Origin: an uncultured bacterium
Lineage (GTDB): Bacteria > Bacteroidota > Bacteroidia > Bacteroidales > Bacteroidaceae
DNA: 64,000 bases
Direction: 5' to 3'
NCBI GenBank assembly: GCA_905215345.1
Contig: CAJMPR010000003.1
Span: 124,001-188,000, forward strand
In this document: positions 1 through 8,593 of the stretch, piece after piece
Layout of the letters: the number at the start of each line of letters is the position of its first letter
Numbering within the stretch: the stretch's first letter is position 1
Made by a program: the position numbers and the translations under genes
Notes under the pieces: model-generated
Databases searched by the model: none
What the model was told of the DNA's origin: nothing
The model's input: the letters and a program-made list of their open reading frames with translations, nothing else

Positions 1-16
1 AAACATTTAACTGATT

Positions 17-916
17 ATGAGAATTTCCAATTCAATCCTGGCTGCTATGGCAGCAACATTGGTTCTCGCAAGTTGCGACAACGACGAGAACGGCGGCGTA
101 GATACTGCCGAGTATATCACCGTGAACACGAGCATCGGCTCACTCACACGAACCGCTACCGACGACGACGGCACGCAGACCTTTGTGAAAGACGACAAAA
201 TCAGCGTCTATGCCTGGACGGGGAGTGCCGATGTGGTAAATGCGGACGGAATGGTGGTGAACAACTCCATCAACACCTACGACGGCACAAAATGGAGTGC
301 CTCTCCGCAGATGCTGTGGAAAGATATGATGACGCCACATTATTTCTTGGGCGTTTATCCAACACGCGCCATCACCGACTTCACAGCGGATGCCTACACG
401 CTGGATGTAACCAAGCAAGAGCAAAGCGACCTATTAGTGGCTGTGAACACTGGAACTGACAATGCCGGATTCACCGCAACCAACACTGCCGTGCCTTTGC
501 AGTTCGACCACGTGATGGCCAAACTTATCGTGAACCTCACCTTCCGCAACCAATGGGCAACTACTCCCAAAGTGGAAAGTGTAACAACAGGTAATCTTAA
601 AGGCAAAGCCACTGTGAATTATCTGACTAAGAGTGCCACTGTTACCGCCGAAGATGCTACAAATATTGAGCTTCCTGTTGCTACCGCCAACACCACTTAC
701 CAGTCCATCATGGTTCCGCAAGCTGGCAACGATGCCACGATTGCTATCAAGATAGGCGAGAAGGACTACACCTACACCGGCACTGTGAAGCTGGAAAGCG
801 GCAAATACACCACCGTGAACCTCATTGTGGGTCGTGACGGCATTACCCTTGGCAGCGTGAGCATCAACGACTGGGGAGCAGGAACCACCATCAATGGCGG
901 CGAAGCACAGGAATAA
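17..916 (+). CDS. Fimbrillin family lipoprotein (first of seven)
   Basis: Predicted 299-aa surface lipoprotein of the Mfa-like/fimbrillin class, a building block of Bacteroidales type V pili. Residues 1-20 form a signal peptide ending in a lipobox (LASC, Cys20). A Thr-Arg at about residues 44-45 (SLTR) sits where type V pilins are cut by an Arg-specific protease, freeing the donor-strand groove. The body has the usual fimbrillin pattern: an early DDKISVYAW strand, a central SDLLVAV segment, then LQFDHVMAKLIVNL and a C-terminal GxxTTVNLIVG strand. It has no extra C-terminal domain, so it could be a shaft subunit; that role is inference. The next gene follows after 29 nt, which suggests co-transcription with the rest of the array. 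Confidence 0.85.
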   Translation: MRISNSILAAMAATLVLASCDNDENGGVDTAEYITVNTSIGSLTRTATDDDGTQTFVKDDKISVYAWTGSADVVNADGMVVNNSINTYDGTKWSASPQMLWKDMMTPHYFLGVYPTRAITDFTADAYTLDVTKQEQSDLLVAVNTGTDNAGFTATNTAVPLQFDHVMAKLIVNLTFRNQWATTPKVESVTTGNLKGKATVNYLTKSATVTAEDATNIELPVATANTTYQSIMVPQAGNDATIAIKIGEKDYTYTGTVKLESGKYTTVNLIVGRDGITLGSVSINDWGAGTTINGGEAQE

Positions 917-945
917 ACCAAATGATAATAATAAAATAACAGAAA

Positions 946-1980
946 ATGAGAATAAAAAACTTTTTGACAATGGCAGCCATCGCCGGGGCAATGACCTTGG
1001 GCAGCTGCTCGAACAATGACGACGACATGATGCAAACCAACGTATTGCCCGACGACAATGCCATCGCCATCGCTTCCGTCACCGTGGGTGATGCAGCGGC
1101 AAAGACAAGGGCGGGACATCCCACAGGGGAGCTTGGGAGGGGTAAATCCTTCGGCCTCTTCGTCACCAATGCCGGTGCAAGCAAGTATTCTTACAACAAT
1201 TTGTATATGGCGAACCCGAATGGCAGTTGGGAGGCATACACGGATAATGCTGTGGCGACCCCACTAGCGATGCTGTGGCAGTCTGCCACCCAACCCGTGA
1301 CGATGATTGCATATCGGGGATATTATTATTATGCTACACTTACCAGTCCTAATTTTTCTGATATAATAGCTGACCAGTCGACTAATGGATCGGAACCTTC
1401 CGACTTCCTCTACGCCAAGAGCGTGGTGACGCCGAATGCGCCCGTCCCCACCAACGACATCTATTACGACGCCGCAACGAAGAAAGTAGTGGTGAAGTTC
1501 AACCACGTACTCTCCAAGCTGCGTGTGGCGTTGAGCTACGGCACTGAGCTGACGCAAGACGCCGTCAACCTGCCCACCGTTACCTCCGTAAAACTTCAAG
1601 GTACCATAAGATGGTATAACATCAATTTGAACAGCGAAACACTTGCAGGAGTGGCCACGGTAGATAACACCCAAACAGCCACCGACATCACCATGCACCC
1701 CGAGACTCTCCTAACCGGTGAAACCGCAGCCGGAGTAGATGCCGCCACTGAGGCCATCGTAGTGCCGCAAGCCACTGCCTTCACCCTCCGCATCACCCTG
1801 AGCAACGGCAAGGCATACACCTACACCTACCGGAACACAGGAACCTCTGACAAGTACACCTTCGAGAGCGGCAAAGCTTACATCCTCAATCTTACAGTGG
1901 GCAAAGACATCGTCACTCCGGGCAGCATCACATCCTCACCGTGGACAACAGTGAACGGCGGACAACTGGAGACGGAATAA
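946..1980 (+). CDS. Fimbrillin family lipoprotein
   Basis: Predicted 344-aa fimbrillin-like lipoprotein with Cys21 as lipidation site (TLGSC) and a Lys-Thr-Arg at about residues 47-49 as candidate maturation site. The fold markers are a central SDFLYAK segment followed by VKFNHVLSKLRVAL, and a C-terminal GKAYILNLTVGKD strand before a short Trp-containing tail. It has the same architecture as the gene at 4064 (327 aa); their signal-peptide DNA is identical over 53 nt (970-1022 and 4088-4140), so the two are recent duplicates or have exchanged 5' ends. It lies in the middle of a tightly spaced run of same-strand fimbrillin genes. Shaft or adaptor role cannot be decided from sequence. Confidence 0.84.
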   Translation: MRIKNFLTMAAIAGAMTLGSCSNNDDDMMQTNVLPDDNAIAIASVTVGDAAAKTRAGHPTGELGRGKSFGLFVTNAGASKYSYNNLYMANPNGSWEAYTDNAVATPLAMLWQSATQPVTMIAYRGYYYYATLTSPNFSDIIADQSTNGSEPSDFLYAKSVVTPNAPVPTNDIYYDAATKKVVVKFNHVLSKLRVALSYGTELTQDAVNLPTVTSVKLQGTIRWYNINLNSETLAGVATVDNTQTATDITMHPETLLTGETAAGVDAATEAIVVPQATAFTLRITLSNGKAYTYTYRNTGTSDKYTFESGKAYILNLTVGKDIVTPGSITSSPWTTVNGGQLETE

Positions 1981-2012
1981 CAAATGAGCAATAACAGAAA
2001 AAAATTAGAACA

Positions 2013-3941
2013 ATGAAACAGAATATATGCAAAGGTATAACGGCTGTTATAGCCCTAACGATGAGCATGACGGCATGTACTACCCAAGATGAAGTAATCG
2101 GAGAGGGCAACTTCGCCACCGACCCCACTGCCGTGCGTATCTCCGCCACCGTGGGCAGCGGAGTATTCACCCGCACCGCCCCGGAAAGTTCCACCGCTGC
2201 CGACCAGCAGAAGTTTCTTGCAGGCGACAAGATAGTGCTTGCTTCCACAGCCACCGGTCAGGAAGCCGTGACCTATACACTCGGTGCGGATGGCACCACT
2301 TGGACACCCGAAACGGGCAAGTACCTCAAATGGATGAACGGCACCGCAGCCATGCAGATGGAAGCCTTTTATCCCGCACCGCACACCAATAATATGGAAG
2401 AGAACAACGGCGCCTCTTCTACCACCTTCACCCTGCCGGTGGCTCAGTATGGGAGTGCAGACGGAGGTGCCTACATCGGCTATGCCGACTATATGACCTA
2501 CACGGGCGACGTGACTCAGGGCGATAACGGCACAGCCTCCCTCACCCTGGAGCGGAAGACGGCACGCGTGCAGGTGAAAATCAACGCCTTGGGTAGCGAG
2601 ATAGATGCCGCCGACGAATCGTTTCTAGTCTATGTATCCAGCCAATACGGAGGCATTCCCACCACTGCCGAAGCCAACAAAAATCCGAAAGGAGTGTCAG
2701 GCAACAATTTCGACTACATGAAGAAAGATGACATATGCACTGCCCTCGTCATCCCCGGCACAGGACGGTCTGACGTACCCTTTCTGACGGTTCTCCGACG
2801 AAGTGTCAGCAACAACGACAGCTTCATCAACCAAAACACCCCCCTCACCGTGACCGGCATCCCCGCCATGGAAGCCGGCAAGAGCTACCTCTACAACCTC
2901 ACCATAGGTAAGGACAAAGTCGAAATTTCATCGGTGGTGGTAAAAGACTGGACATCGGGCGGCGTGATAGACGACAACGGAGAGGCGGAAGAAATATTCT
3001 TCAGTACAGATGCCTCCACCCACACCGTGACCCTCCTCAAGGCGGGTGTACTGACCGATGCTGCCATTGCCGAAGCCATCAGCACCGATGGTGCGCTCAA
3101 CATAGTCGGCTCCATGAATGATGCCGACATCGCCACCCTGCGGGAGTGGGCATACAAGCAAATCACAAGTGGTGCAACCCCGAAGTTAGTCACCCTCGAC
3201 CTCAGTGCAGTGACCGGACTGACGGCACTGCCCACTGGGGCGTTCAGTCCGTATAAACAGGATAACTATGTCGGCCTCAATTCCCTGATAAACGTCACCC
3301 TGCCCGATGCAGTCACTGAGATAGGAGACCATGCTTTCACAAGCTGCTCCAATCTCACAAGCATCAATCTTGGTGAGGTTCAGACAATCGGTGCGAATGC
3401 TTTTGACGGATGTACCTCTCTCACCGGCATTGACCTCTCCGCAGCAACAAGCATCGGAAATCACGGATTCAGTTTCTGTACCTCTTTGGGCAGCATCGAT
3501 GCCCCTGTGCTCCAGAGTTTAAACGACAAGGTCTTCTATAGCTGCGGCACAGTGTCGGACGTGAACCTACCCCAAGTGACTACCTGCTCCACAAATGATG
3601 CCAGTGATGCCTTGAGTATTCTCACCGTGAGCGGAGACATTCGCCTGCCCCAGTGCACCTATCTGATGAAGAATATGTTCACTAATACCAAAGTAACTGG
3701 AGGCCTGTATCTCACCACTTCGGCAAGCATCACGATGCATGACTATGCCTTCTTTAATAGATTTACCACCGGCACCGTCCCCACCCTCTACCTGCATCAG
3801 AACAAGAAGGAGAATGCCGCAGGCGATGCCACTCCGAAGGTATCAGGCAGCAGCTGGGGATACACATTAGATTCATCCACTCTGTACTCCGGCTGGAAAG
3901 CCATCAAGTACGTGGACGATGACGGCAATGTAGTACCCTAA
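2013..3941 (+). CDS. Fimbrillin-like lipoprotein with BspA-type leucine-rich repeats
   Basis: 642-aa predicted surface adhesin. The signal peptide ends at Cys22 (MTAC) and FTRTAP follows the first strand as candidate Arg cleavage site. Residues about 30-320 are a fimbrillin domain (SLTLERKTARVQVKI; GKSYLYNLTIGKD). Residues about 325-400 form a linker module with a TVTLLKAGVLT motif that is shared with the gene at 5085. Residues about 400-530 are BspA/LRR_5-type leucine-rich repeats (pattern I-G-x-x-A-F-x-x-C-x-x-L-x-x-I-x-L), ending in a unique C-terminal region. LRRs of this kind usually mediate protein or host contact, so a tip-adhesin role is likely but inferred. A 122-bp gap separates it from the next gene. 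Confidence 0.85.
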   Translation: MKQNICKGITAVIALTMSMTACTTQDEVIGEGNFATDPTAVRISATVGSGVFTRTAPESSTAADQQKFLAGDKIVLASTATGQEAVTYTLGADGTTWTPETGKYLKWMNGTAAMQMEAFYPAPHTNNMEENNGASSTTFTLPVAQYGSADGGAYIGYADYMTYTGDVTQGDNGTASLTLERKTARVQVKINALGSEIDAADESFLVYVSSQYGGIPTTAEANKNPKGVSGNNFDYMKKDDICTALVIPGTGRSDVPFLTVLRRSVSNNDSFINQNTPLTVTGIPAMEAGKSYLYNLTIGKDKVEISSVVVKDWTSGGVIDDNGEAEEIFFSTDASTHTVTLLKAGVLTDAAIAEAISTDGALNIVGSMNDADIATLREWAYKQITSGATPKLVTLDLSAVTGLTALPTGAFSPYKQDNYVGLNSLINVTLPDAVTEIGDHAFTSCSNLTSINLGEVQTIGANAFDGCTSLTGIDLSAATSIGNHGFSFCTSLGSIDAPVLQSLNDKVFYSCGTVSDVNLPQVTTCSTNDASDALSILTVSGDIRLPQCTYLMKNMFTNTKVTGGLYLTTSASITMHDYAFFNRFTTGTVPTLYLHQNKKENAAGDATPKVSGSSWGYTLDSSTLYSGWKAIKYVDDDGNVVP

Positions 3942-4063
3942 AATCCATTACATCCTGAGCAAAGCAGACGGGGGAGACAACGGCAAGAAACCAGCCCCTG
4001 TCTTGCAAGGGACAAGACAAAAAGAACAATAATAACATTGTAACGAAGCAAAAAAGAAATAAA

Positions 4064-5047
4064 ATGAAAGCAAAGAATCTTTTAATGATGGCAGCCATCG
4101 CCGGGGCAATGACCTTGGGCAGCTGCTCGAACAATGACGAGTTTAATGAGAACTCAAACTTCCCTGCCGATGGCGTGATACGTGTTACCACCAACATCGA
4201 TGCTCCAATGACCCGTGCTGGGATGACAACGGGGAATATAGACCGTTTCAATATTAAAATAGACAATGCTGCCAATAGTAATTATAGCTACTATGGCTTT
4301 TACTATAAGCCGAATGACGTGTGGAGCAGCTATACGGATGGAAACATAGGCACCCCGCTTACGATGCTGTGGCAAAACAGTACACAGCCGGTTACCGTGA
4401 CGGCACTAAGTCAGCAGGGTACCCATACCACTGAAGCGCAGTTTACTGCCGATATAGCATACGATGTATCACTCACCCAAAGTTCTGAGTCATCGTTCCT
4501 ATTCAGCGACATCCTCTACATGAAGCCTACGAAAATAGACCCTGCCAAAGACTTGGTGAACGGCAAGCTACCCATCACCTTCAAGCACATCATGTCGAAA
4601 GTGAACCTATCCATCACCCTCGGTACAGAGCTGAACACCACACCCGGCACCGCCACAAACCCTATCAGCGAGCTGATGGTAAACGGAACAATTACTCAAT
4701 TCAACTGGAACGCCTCGATAAACAGTGTCTTTGACCTTACGGGATTCCGAGTGAAATCCATCCCCCCCTTTGCCGCTTCTTACACCCCCGGCAGCGGTAC
4801 CACAACCAACGCAGTAGCCAACTACGAAGTGATACTTGTACCTCAAACAGTAGCGGCAAACAAATTCTCGGTAACATTCACAATCAACAACAAGGAATAT
4901 ACGTGGACTTCCACCGATGCTGTAATATTAGAGAGTGGTAAGCAACACACCCTCGCCCTCACAGCAGGCAAGGACATGGTAACGCTGGGTTCTTTATCAG
5001 CCAAAGATTGGACTGAGGGAACAGGCGGTAACATCGAAACTGAATAA
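4064..5047 (+). CDS. Fimbrillin family lipoprotein
   Basis: 327-aa fimbrillin-like lipoprotein; the lipobox Cys is residue 21 (TLGSC) and PMTRAG about 45 residues in gives the expected Arg cleavage site. It parallels the 344-aa protein at 946: near-identical signal peptide, the same YxYxxxYxxPNxxW segment and MLWQ(N/S)xTQPVT motif, then ITFKHIMSKVNLSI and a closing GKQHTLALTAGKD strand. The central parts have diverged strongly, as expected for surface-exposed pilins under diversifying selection. It is probably part of the same transcript as its neighbours (38 nt to the next start). Alternative: an accessory subunit rather than a shaft pilin. Confidence 0.84.
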   Translation: MKAKNLLMMAAIAGAMTLGSCSNNDEFNENSNFPADGVIRVTTNIDAPMTRAGMTTGNIDRFNIKIDNAANSNYSYYGFYYKPNDVWSSYTDGNIGTPLTMLWQNSTQPVTVTALSQQGTHTTEAQFTADIAYDVSLTQSSESSFLFSDILYMKPTKIDPAKDLVNGKLPITFKHIMSKVNLSITLGTELNTTPGTATNPISELMVNGTITQFNWNASINSVFDLTGFRVKSIPPFAASYTPGSGTTTNAVANYEVILVPQTVAANKFSVTFTINNKEYTWTSTDAVILESGKQHTLALTAGKDMVTLGSLSAKDWTEGTGGNIETE

Positions 5048-5084
5048 ACCGACCGAATACTAACAGATATAATAAGAGTAAAAA

Positions 5085-6800
5085 ATGAGAACAATGAAAT
5101 ATATTTCTGCTGCCGCCTTATTGCTTGCAATGGCTGCGTGCAGCAACGACGAGGACTTCAATTCGGCTTACATGAACGACCCAGATGCCGTGCGCATCAA
5201 CGCCACAGTAGGTGAGGGCATTCCTATCTCACGAAGCAATCCTATCGGTACTGAAGAAGAGCAAGCCAAGTTTAACTCAGGCGACCTAATAGGTGTTGCC
5301 GCTGGTACACAGGCAGCCATAAAGTATAAATATGACGGCACGGCATGGACACCTGCCACCACCGGGGAATACTTGAAGTGGGAAACTACCGCGATGGACT
5401 TCAGTGCCTATTACCCTGTGGGCGATGGCATTTCGGCTAGTACTTTCACGTTGCCGACAGACCAAAGCAACCTTGAGAAGTTGACCGCTGCCGACTATAT
5501 GACCTACACAGCTGCCGGTGTGGCAAAAGCCGATAACGTAAGTTTGACTTTGCAACGCAAGACGGCACGTGTGGTTATCAACACATCTTTTAATAATCAG
5601 TTCGAGACGGGATACACAGTTACAGCCATCAGCGTAGGAAGTAACGCTACCGGATATACCGGCGGTGTAGCAGCCGGAGATCCTGTCAGTGTGAGCAGCT
5701 ACAAGCACACCGACAATGCTTTCTATGCGTTGCTCATCCCAACTACTTTTAACGTTGCTGCCAACTTTATGACCATTACCGTGACAAAAGATGGCGACAA
5801 AACTACACATACTCTCACCGTGAAAGGCATCCCTGCCCTCGAAGCAGGGAAAAGCTACACCTACAACGTGAAAGTTGGTAAAGATGTGGTTGAACTCGGG
5901 GAGGTAAAAGTGGAGAACTGGACAAACGGTGGTATAATCACCGGAGGCGAAGCCGAACCTACAGTTGAAGTATCCCCCGCCACCAATACTGTCACCCTCT
6001 ATAAAGCCGGCGCACTGACAGCCGAACACATCACTGCCGCCCTCGATGGTGGAACAACCCTCACCGTCAACGGCTCGCTCAATGCCGACGATATGGCGAA
6101 ACTCACCGCCACCACCACCCTCACCGGCATCGACCTGCGCGGGGTAAACTATTCCGGCACCTCCGGCACATTGGGCACTGTTCCCTCTGCCGATTGGTCG
6201 AAATGCACCGCCCTGACCAAAATCCTTATCAATACCGCCGATGCCACCGCTTACACTACCGCATGGAGCGCAGCCACCGACAAACTTTTCTATCCCGGCA
6301 AAGAGCTGACTTACAAAGTAGAAGCCATGACCGGAGACTATGCCGGTGGAATCCCTTGCGTGGTGATCGGCATAACAGACTTTGATAACTACCGGTTGAT
6401 AAGCCGCAATCCGTATTGTGGAGATACGACAAATGGTACTGATGATATCTATTTGCTAAAAGGTGGCAAAGCTGGCGGTTTAAAGTATAATGCAATGACT
6501 GCTGTCATCACTCCGTGGGGAAGTAAAGTTGCTACATTGGCCGATATGGAAGCTTTAGTGCCACTACGCCCCAACTCATTTACGATTATAACGAAGGAGG
6601 AGAATGGCGACCAAGACATTAATATATTATCTATGTTAGGAGGCGGTTTTATTGTCAATTCAGATGGTGCCCAATATTTAACAAATTACACCTATGACAA
6701 AGAAACGAAGGTATTTACATTGGGCTATCAATACAATACCCCTGATGGGTTTACTAATACCGTATGCGCCTTCATCACATTTGACGTAACACCCGAATAG
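5085..6800 (+). CDS. Fimbrillin-like lipoprotein with C-terminal extension
   Basis: 571-aa predicted surface protein. Two in-frame starts exist (Met1 and Met4); both keep the signal peptide ending at Cys19 (MAAC). The N-terminal 300 residues form a fimbrillin domain (NDPDAVRINATVGEG, SLTLQRKTARVVI, GKSYTYNVKVGKD) closely related to the N-terminal domains of the genes at 2013 and 8584. ISRSNP is the candidate Arg site. Residues about 300-370 repeat the TVTLYKAGALT linker module seen in the 2013 gene. The last about 180 residues (GGIPCVVIGITDF... to VCAFITFDV) match no family I recognise; by position they would be an adhesive or tip domain. 137 bp of non-coding DNA follow. Confidence 0.82.
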   Translation: MRTMKYISAAALLLAMAACSNDEDFNSAYMNDPDAVRINATVGEGIPISRSNPIGTEEEQAKFNSGDLIGVAAGTQAAIKYKYDGTAWTPATTGEYLKWETTAMDFSAYYPVGDGISASTFTLPTDQSNLEKLTAADYMTYTAAGVAKADNVSLTLQRKTARVVINTSFNNQFETGYTVTAISVGSNATGYTGGVAAGDPVSVSSYKHTDNAFYALLIPTTFNVAANFMTITVTKDGDKTTHTLTVKGIPALEAGKSYTYNVKVGKDVVELGEVKVENWTNGGIITGGEAEPTVEVSPATNTVTLYKAGALTAEHITAALDGGTTLTVNGSLNADDMAKLTATTTLTGIDLRGVNYSGTSGTLGTVPSADWSKCTALTKILINTADATAYTTAWSAATDKLFYPGKELTYKVEAMTGDYAGGIPCVVIGITDFDNYRLISRNPYCGDTTNGTDDIYLLKGGKAGGLKYNAMTAVITPWGSKVATLADMEALVPLRPNSFTIITKEENGDQDINILSMLGGGFIVNSDGAQYLTNYTYDKETKVFTLGYQYNTPDGFTNTVCAFITFDVTPE

Positions 6801-6937
6801 CCGTCACCGGTGAAGCTCAACAAGGCTAATCACCGCAACACACAGGGCAGGCAGGGTTGAACGGCCGATAGATACGGCACACGGCGACGTGTTCCCTTCC
6901 TGCTCACAACATAGAGATAACAATAAATAATAACGAT

Positions 6938-8593
6938 ATGGACAAAAGGATTTTATCAAGACTGACATTGGGGGCAACGCTCTTGTTGCTCGTGGCCTGC
7001 ACATCTACACTGGATGATGGAGCCGAGACACCCTCCACGCCACAGCAAGTGACCATGGGATTCACCACACGCAGCATCGGCAGCGATGATAACGACAACT
7101 TCACCACCGGCGACCAAGTGAAAGTGTTTGCCGCAATGGGCGGTAACACAGAAAACACCGTCTTCACCCTCGGCAGCGACGGCAGTTGGCAAACCTCCGA
7201 AAACAAGAATTACCTCTCGCTGATGCTGCCCGCCACGTTGACGGCTGTATATCCTTCCGACGATGCCATAACGGCAACCAAATTCTCTTTGCCGAATATC
7301 AACGGCACGACCGCCGACCAAAGCGATGCCGGTAAGTTGAAAGCCGCCGACTATATGACCTCCGACGCGCAACCCCTCACCACCGCACATGGCGCCGCCG
7401 TGAACTTCACGTTGCAGCACCGTATGTGCAAAGTCACCATCACCATTACCGGGTATGGCACAGAGTTCGGAAGCACGCTGCCCACTATCAGCGGTGAGAA
7501 GATTATCTCAAAAGGTAGCGGCGTAAGCTGTTCAGCCGATGCGTGGACACTGACCGGAAGTGAAACAAATATCACTCCGCTGAAAACGGAAGATACCTCG
7601 GACAAGAAGTTGTATAAATACGAAGCGATAGTAACCCCCGGCACCTACGCCGCAGGCGACAAACTGATGACCATTACCGTGAACAGTGAAACGAAGGATG
7701 TCCACATCGACAAAGAAACTGCATTTTCAACCGGACATCTCTACAACTTTAACCTGAAAGTGGGCAAGGACAAGGTGGAAATCACCGGCATCACCATCGG
7801 TGCATGGGGCGAAAACACAACCGCCACCGGCAACACCACCAACATCGCCCTGCCCGATGCAGGCATCGACGATGTGGCAGGCATCCTCGTGGACTATGCC
7901 GATGCAGACATCACCAATGTCTACAACCTGAAAGTGTCCGCGGCAAGCAATTGGATGATAGACCACACATGGTACTCGCAAACAGCAACTCCCCACATCA
8001 TTATCTACTCGCCATACACCGCCGACACTCCTACCCTCGACGATAAACTGATGCTTAACAACGGCTCGGATGAAGCAGTAAACGACTACCGCTACGCCTC
8101 CATCAATGCCGACCACAGCCGGACGGTGAGCGAACTCTTGACTGACGGCAGGCTTATCGTGGCGCAAGACGACTACAAGCACAAGATGTGCAAACTCACC
8201 ATCGCCTTTAAAGATGCTTCCGACAACGCCGTCACCCCGACCGCCGTGACGCTACGCGACATCTACACCGCGGGCACGCTCACCATCAACACGGGAGCCG
8301 TAGCCACCACGGGCGACAAAGCATCATCCACAGCGCTCACAGCCGCCGACGGCAAATGCCCCGACTACTACATCGTGCCGCAGGCAATAGACGCAGGCTC
8401 GTGGCTGATAACCGCCACCATCGGCGGCAAGCCCTACAACTACTATGCGGACGACACCACGGGGCTGAAACTTGCCGAAGGCGACCACGTCACCCTCACC
8501 CTGAGCCTGCCCGCAGCCACAAGAGCTTTGCAAAGCACAACAGCCACCCAGAGAATGAACGCATCAATCACCATTAACAAATCATGGAAATGA
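6938..8593 (+). CDS. Fimbrillin-like lipoprotein with two fimbrillin-type domains
   Basis: 551-aa predicted lipoprotein (Cys21, LVAC; FTTRSIG as candidate Arg cleavage site). Residues about 25-295 are one fimbrillin domain with the core LQHRMCKVTITITG and a closing GHLYNFNLKVGKD strand. Residues about 310-540 look like a second, degenerate copy: DYKHKMCKLTIAF aligns with the first core and GDHVTLTLSL with the closing strand, and both halves carry a YxxxPxxxxxG...ITxTxxxK pattern. A two-domain pilin could bridge subunits or cap the fibre; this is inference. The stop overlaps the start of the next gene by 10 nt, so the two are translationally coupled. Confidence 0.82.
   Translation: MDKRILSRLTLGATLLLLVACTSTLDDGAETPSTPQQVTMGFTTRSIGSDDNDNFTTGDQVKVFAAMGGNTENTVFTLGSDGSWQTSENKNYLSLMLPATLTAVYPSDDAITATKFSLPNINGTTADQSDAGKLKAADYMTSDAQPLTTAHGAAVNFTLQHRMCKVTITITGYGTEFGSTLPTISGEKIISKGSGVSCSADAWTLTGSETNITPLKTEDTSDKKLYKYEAIVTPGTYAAGDKLMTITVNSETKDVHIDKETAFSTGHLYNFNLKVGKDKVEITGITIGAWGENTTATGNTTNIALPDAGIDDVAGILVDYADADITNVYNLKVSAASNWMIDHTWYSQTATPHIIIYSPYTADTPTLDDKLMLNNGSDEAVNDYRYASINADHSRTVSELLTDGRLIVAQDDYKHKMCKLTIAFKDASDNAVTPTAVTLRDIYTAGTLTINTGAVATTGDKASSTALTAADGKCPDYYIVPQAIDAGSWLITATIGGKPYNYYADDTTGLKLAEGDHVTLTLSLPAATRALQSTTATQRMNASITINKSWK

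Noticed and set aside
434..991. 185-aa frame antisense to the first fimbrillin, with similar long antisense frames elsewhere in the array
   Set aside because: They mirror GC-rich Thr/Ala codons of the real genes; low-complexity composition, no start context.
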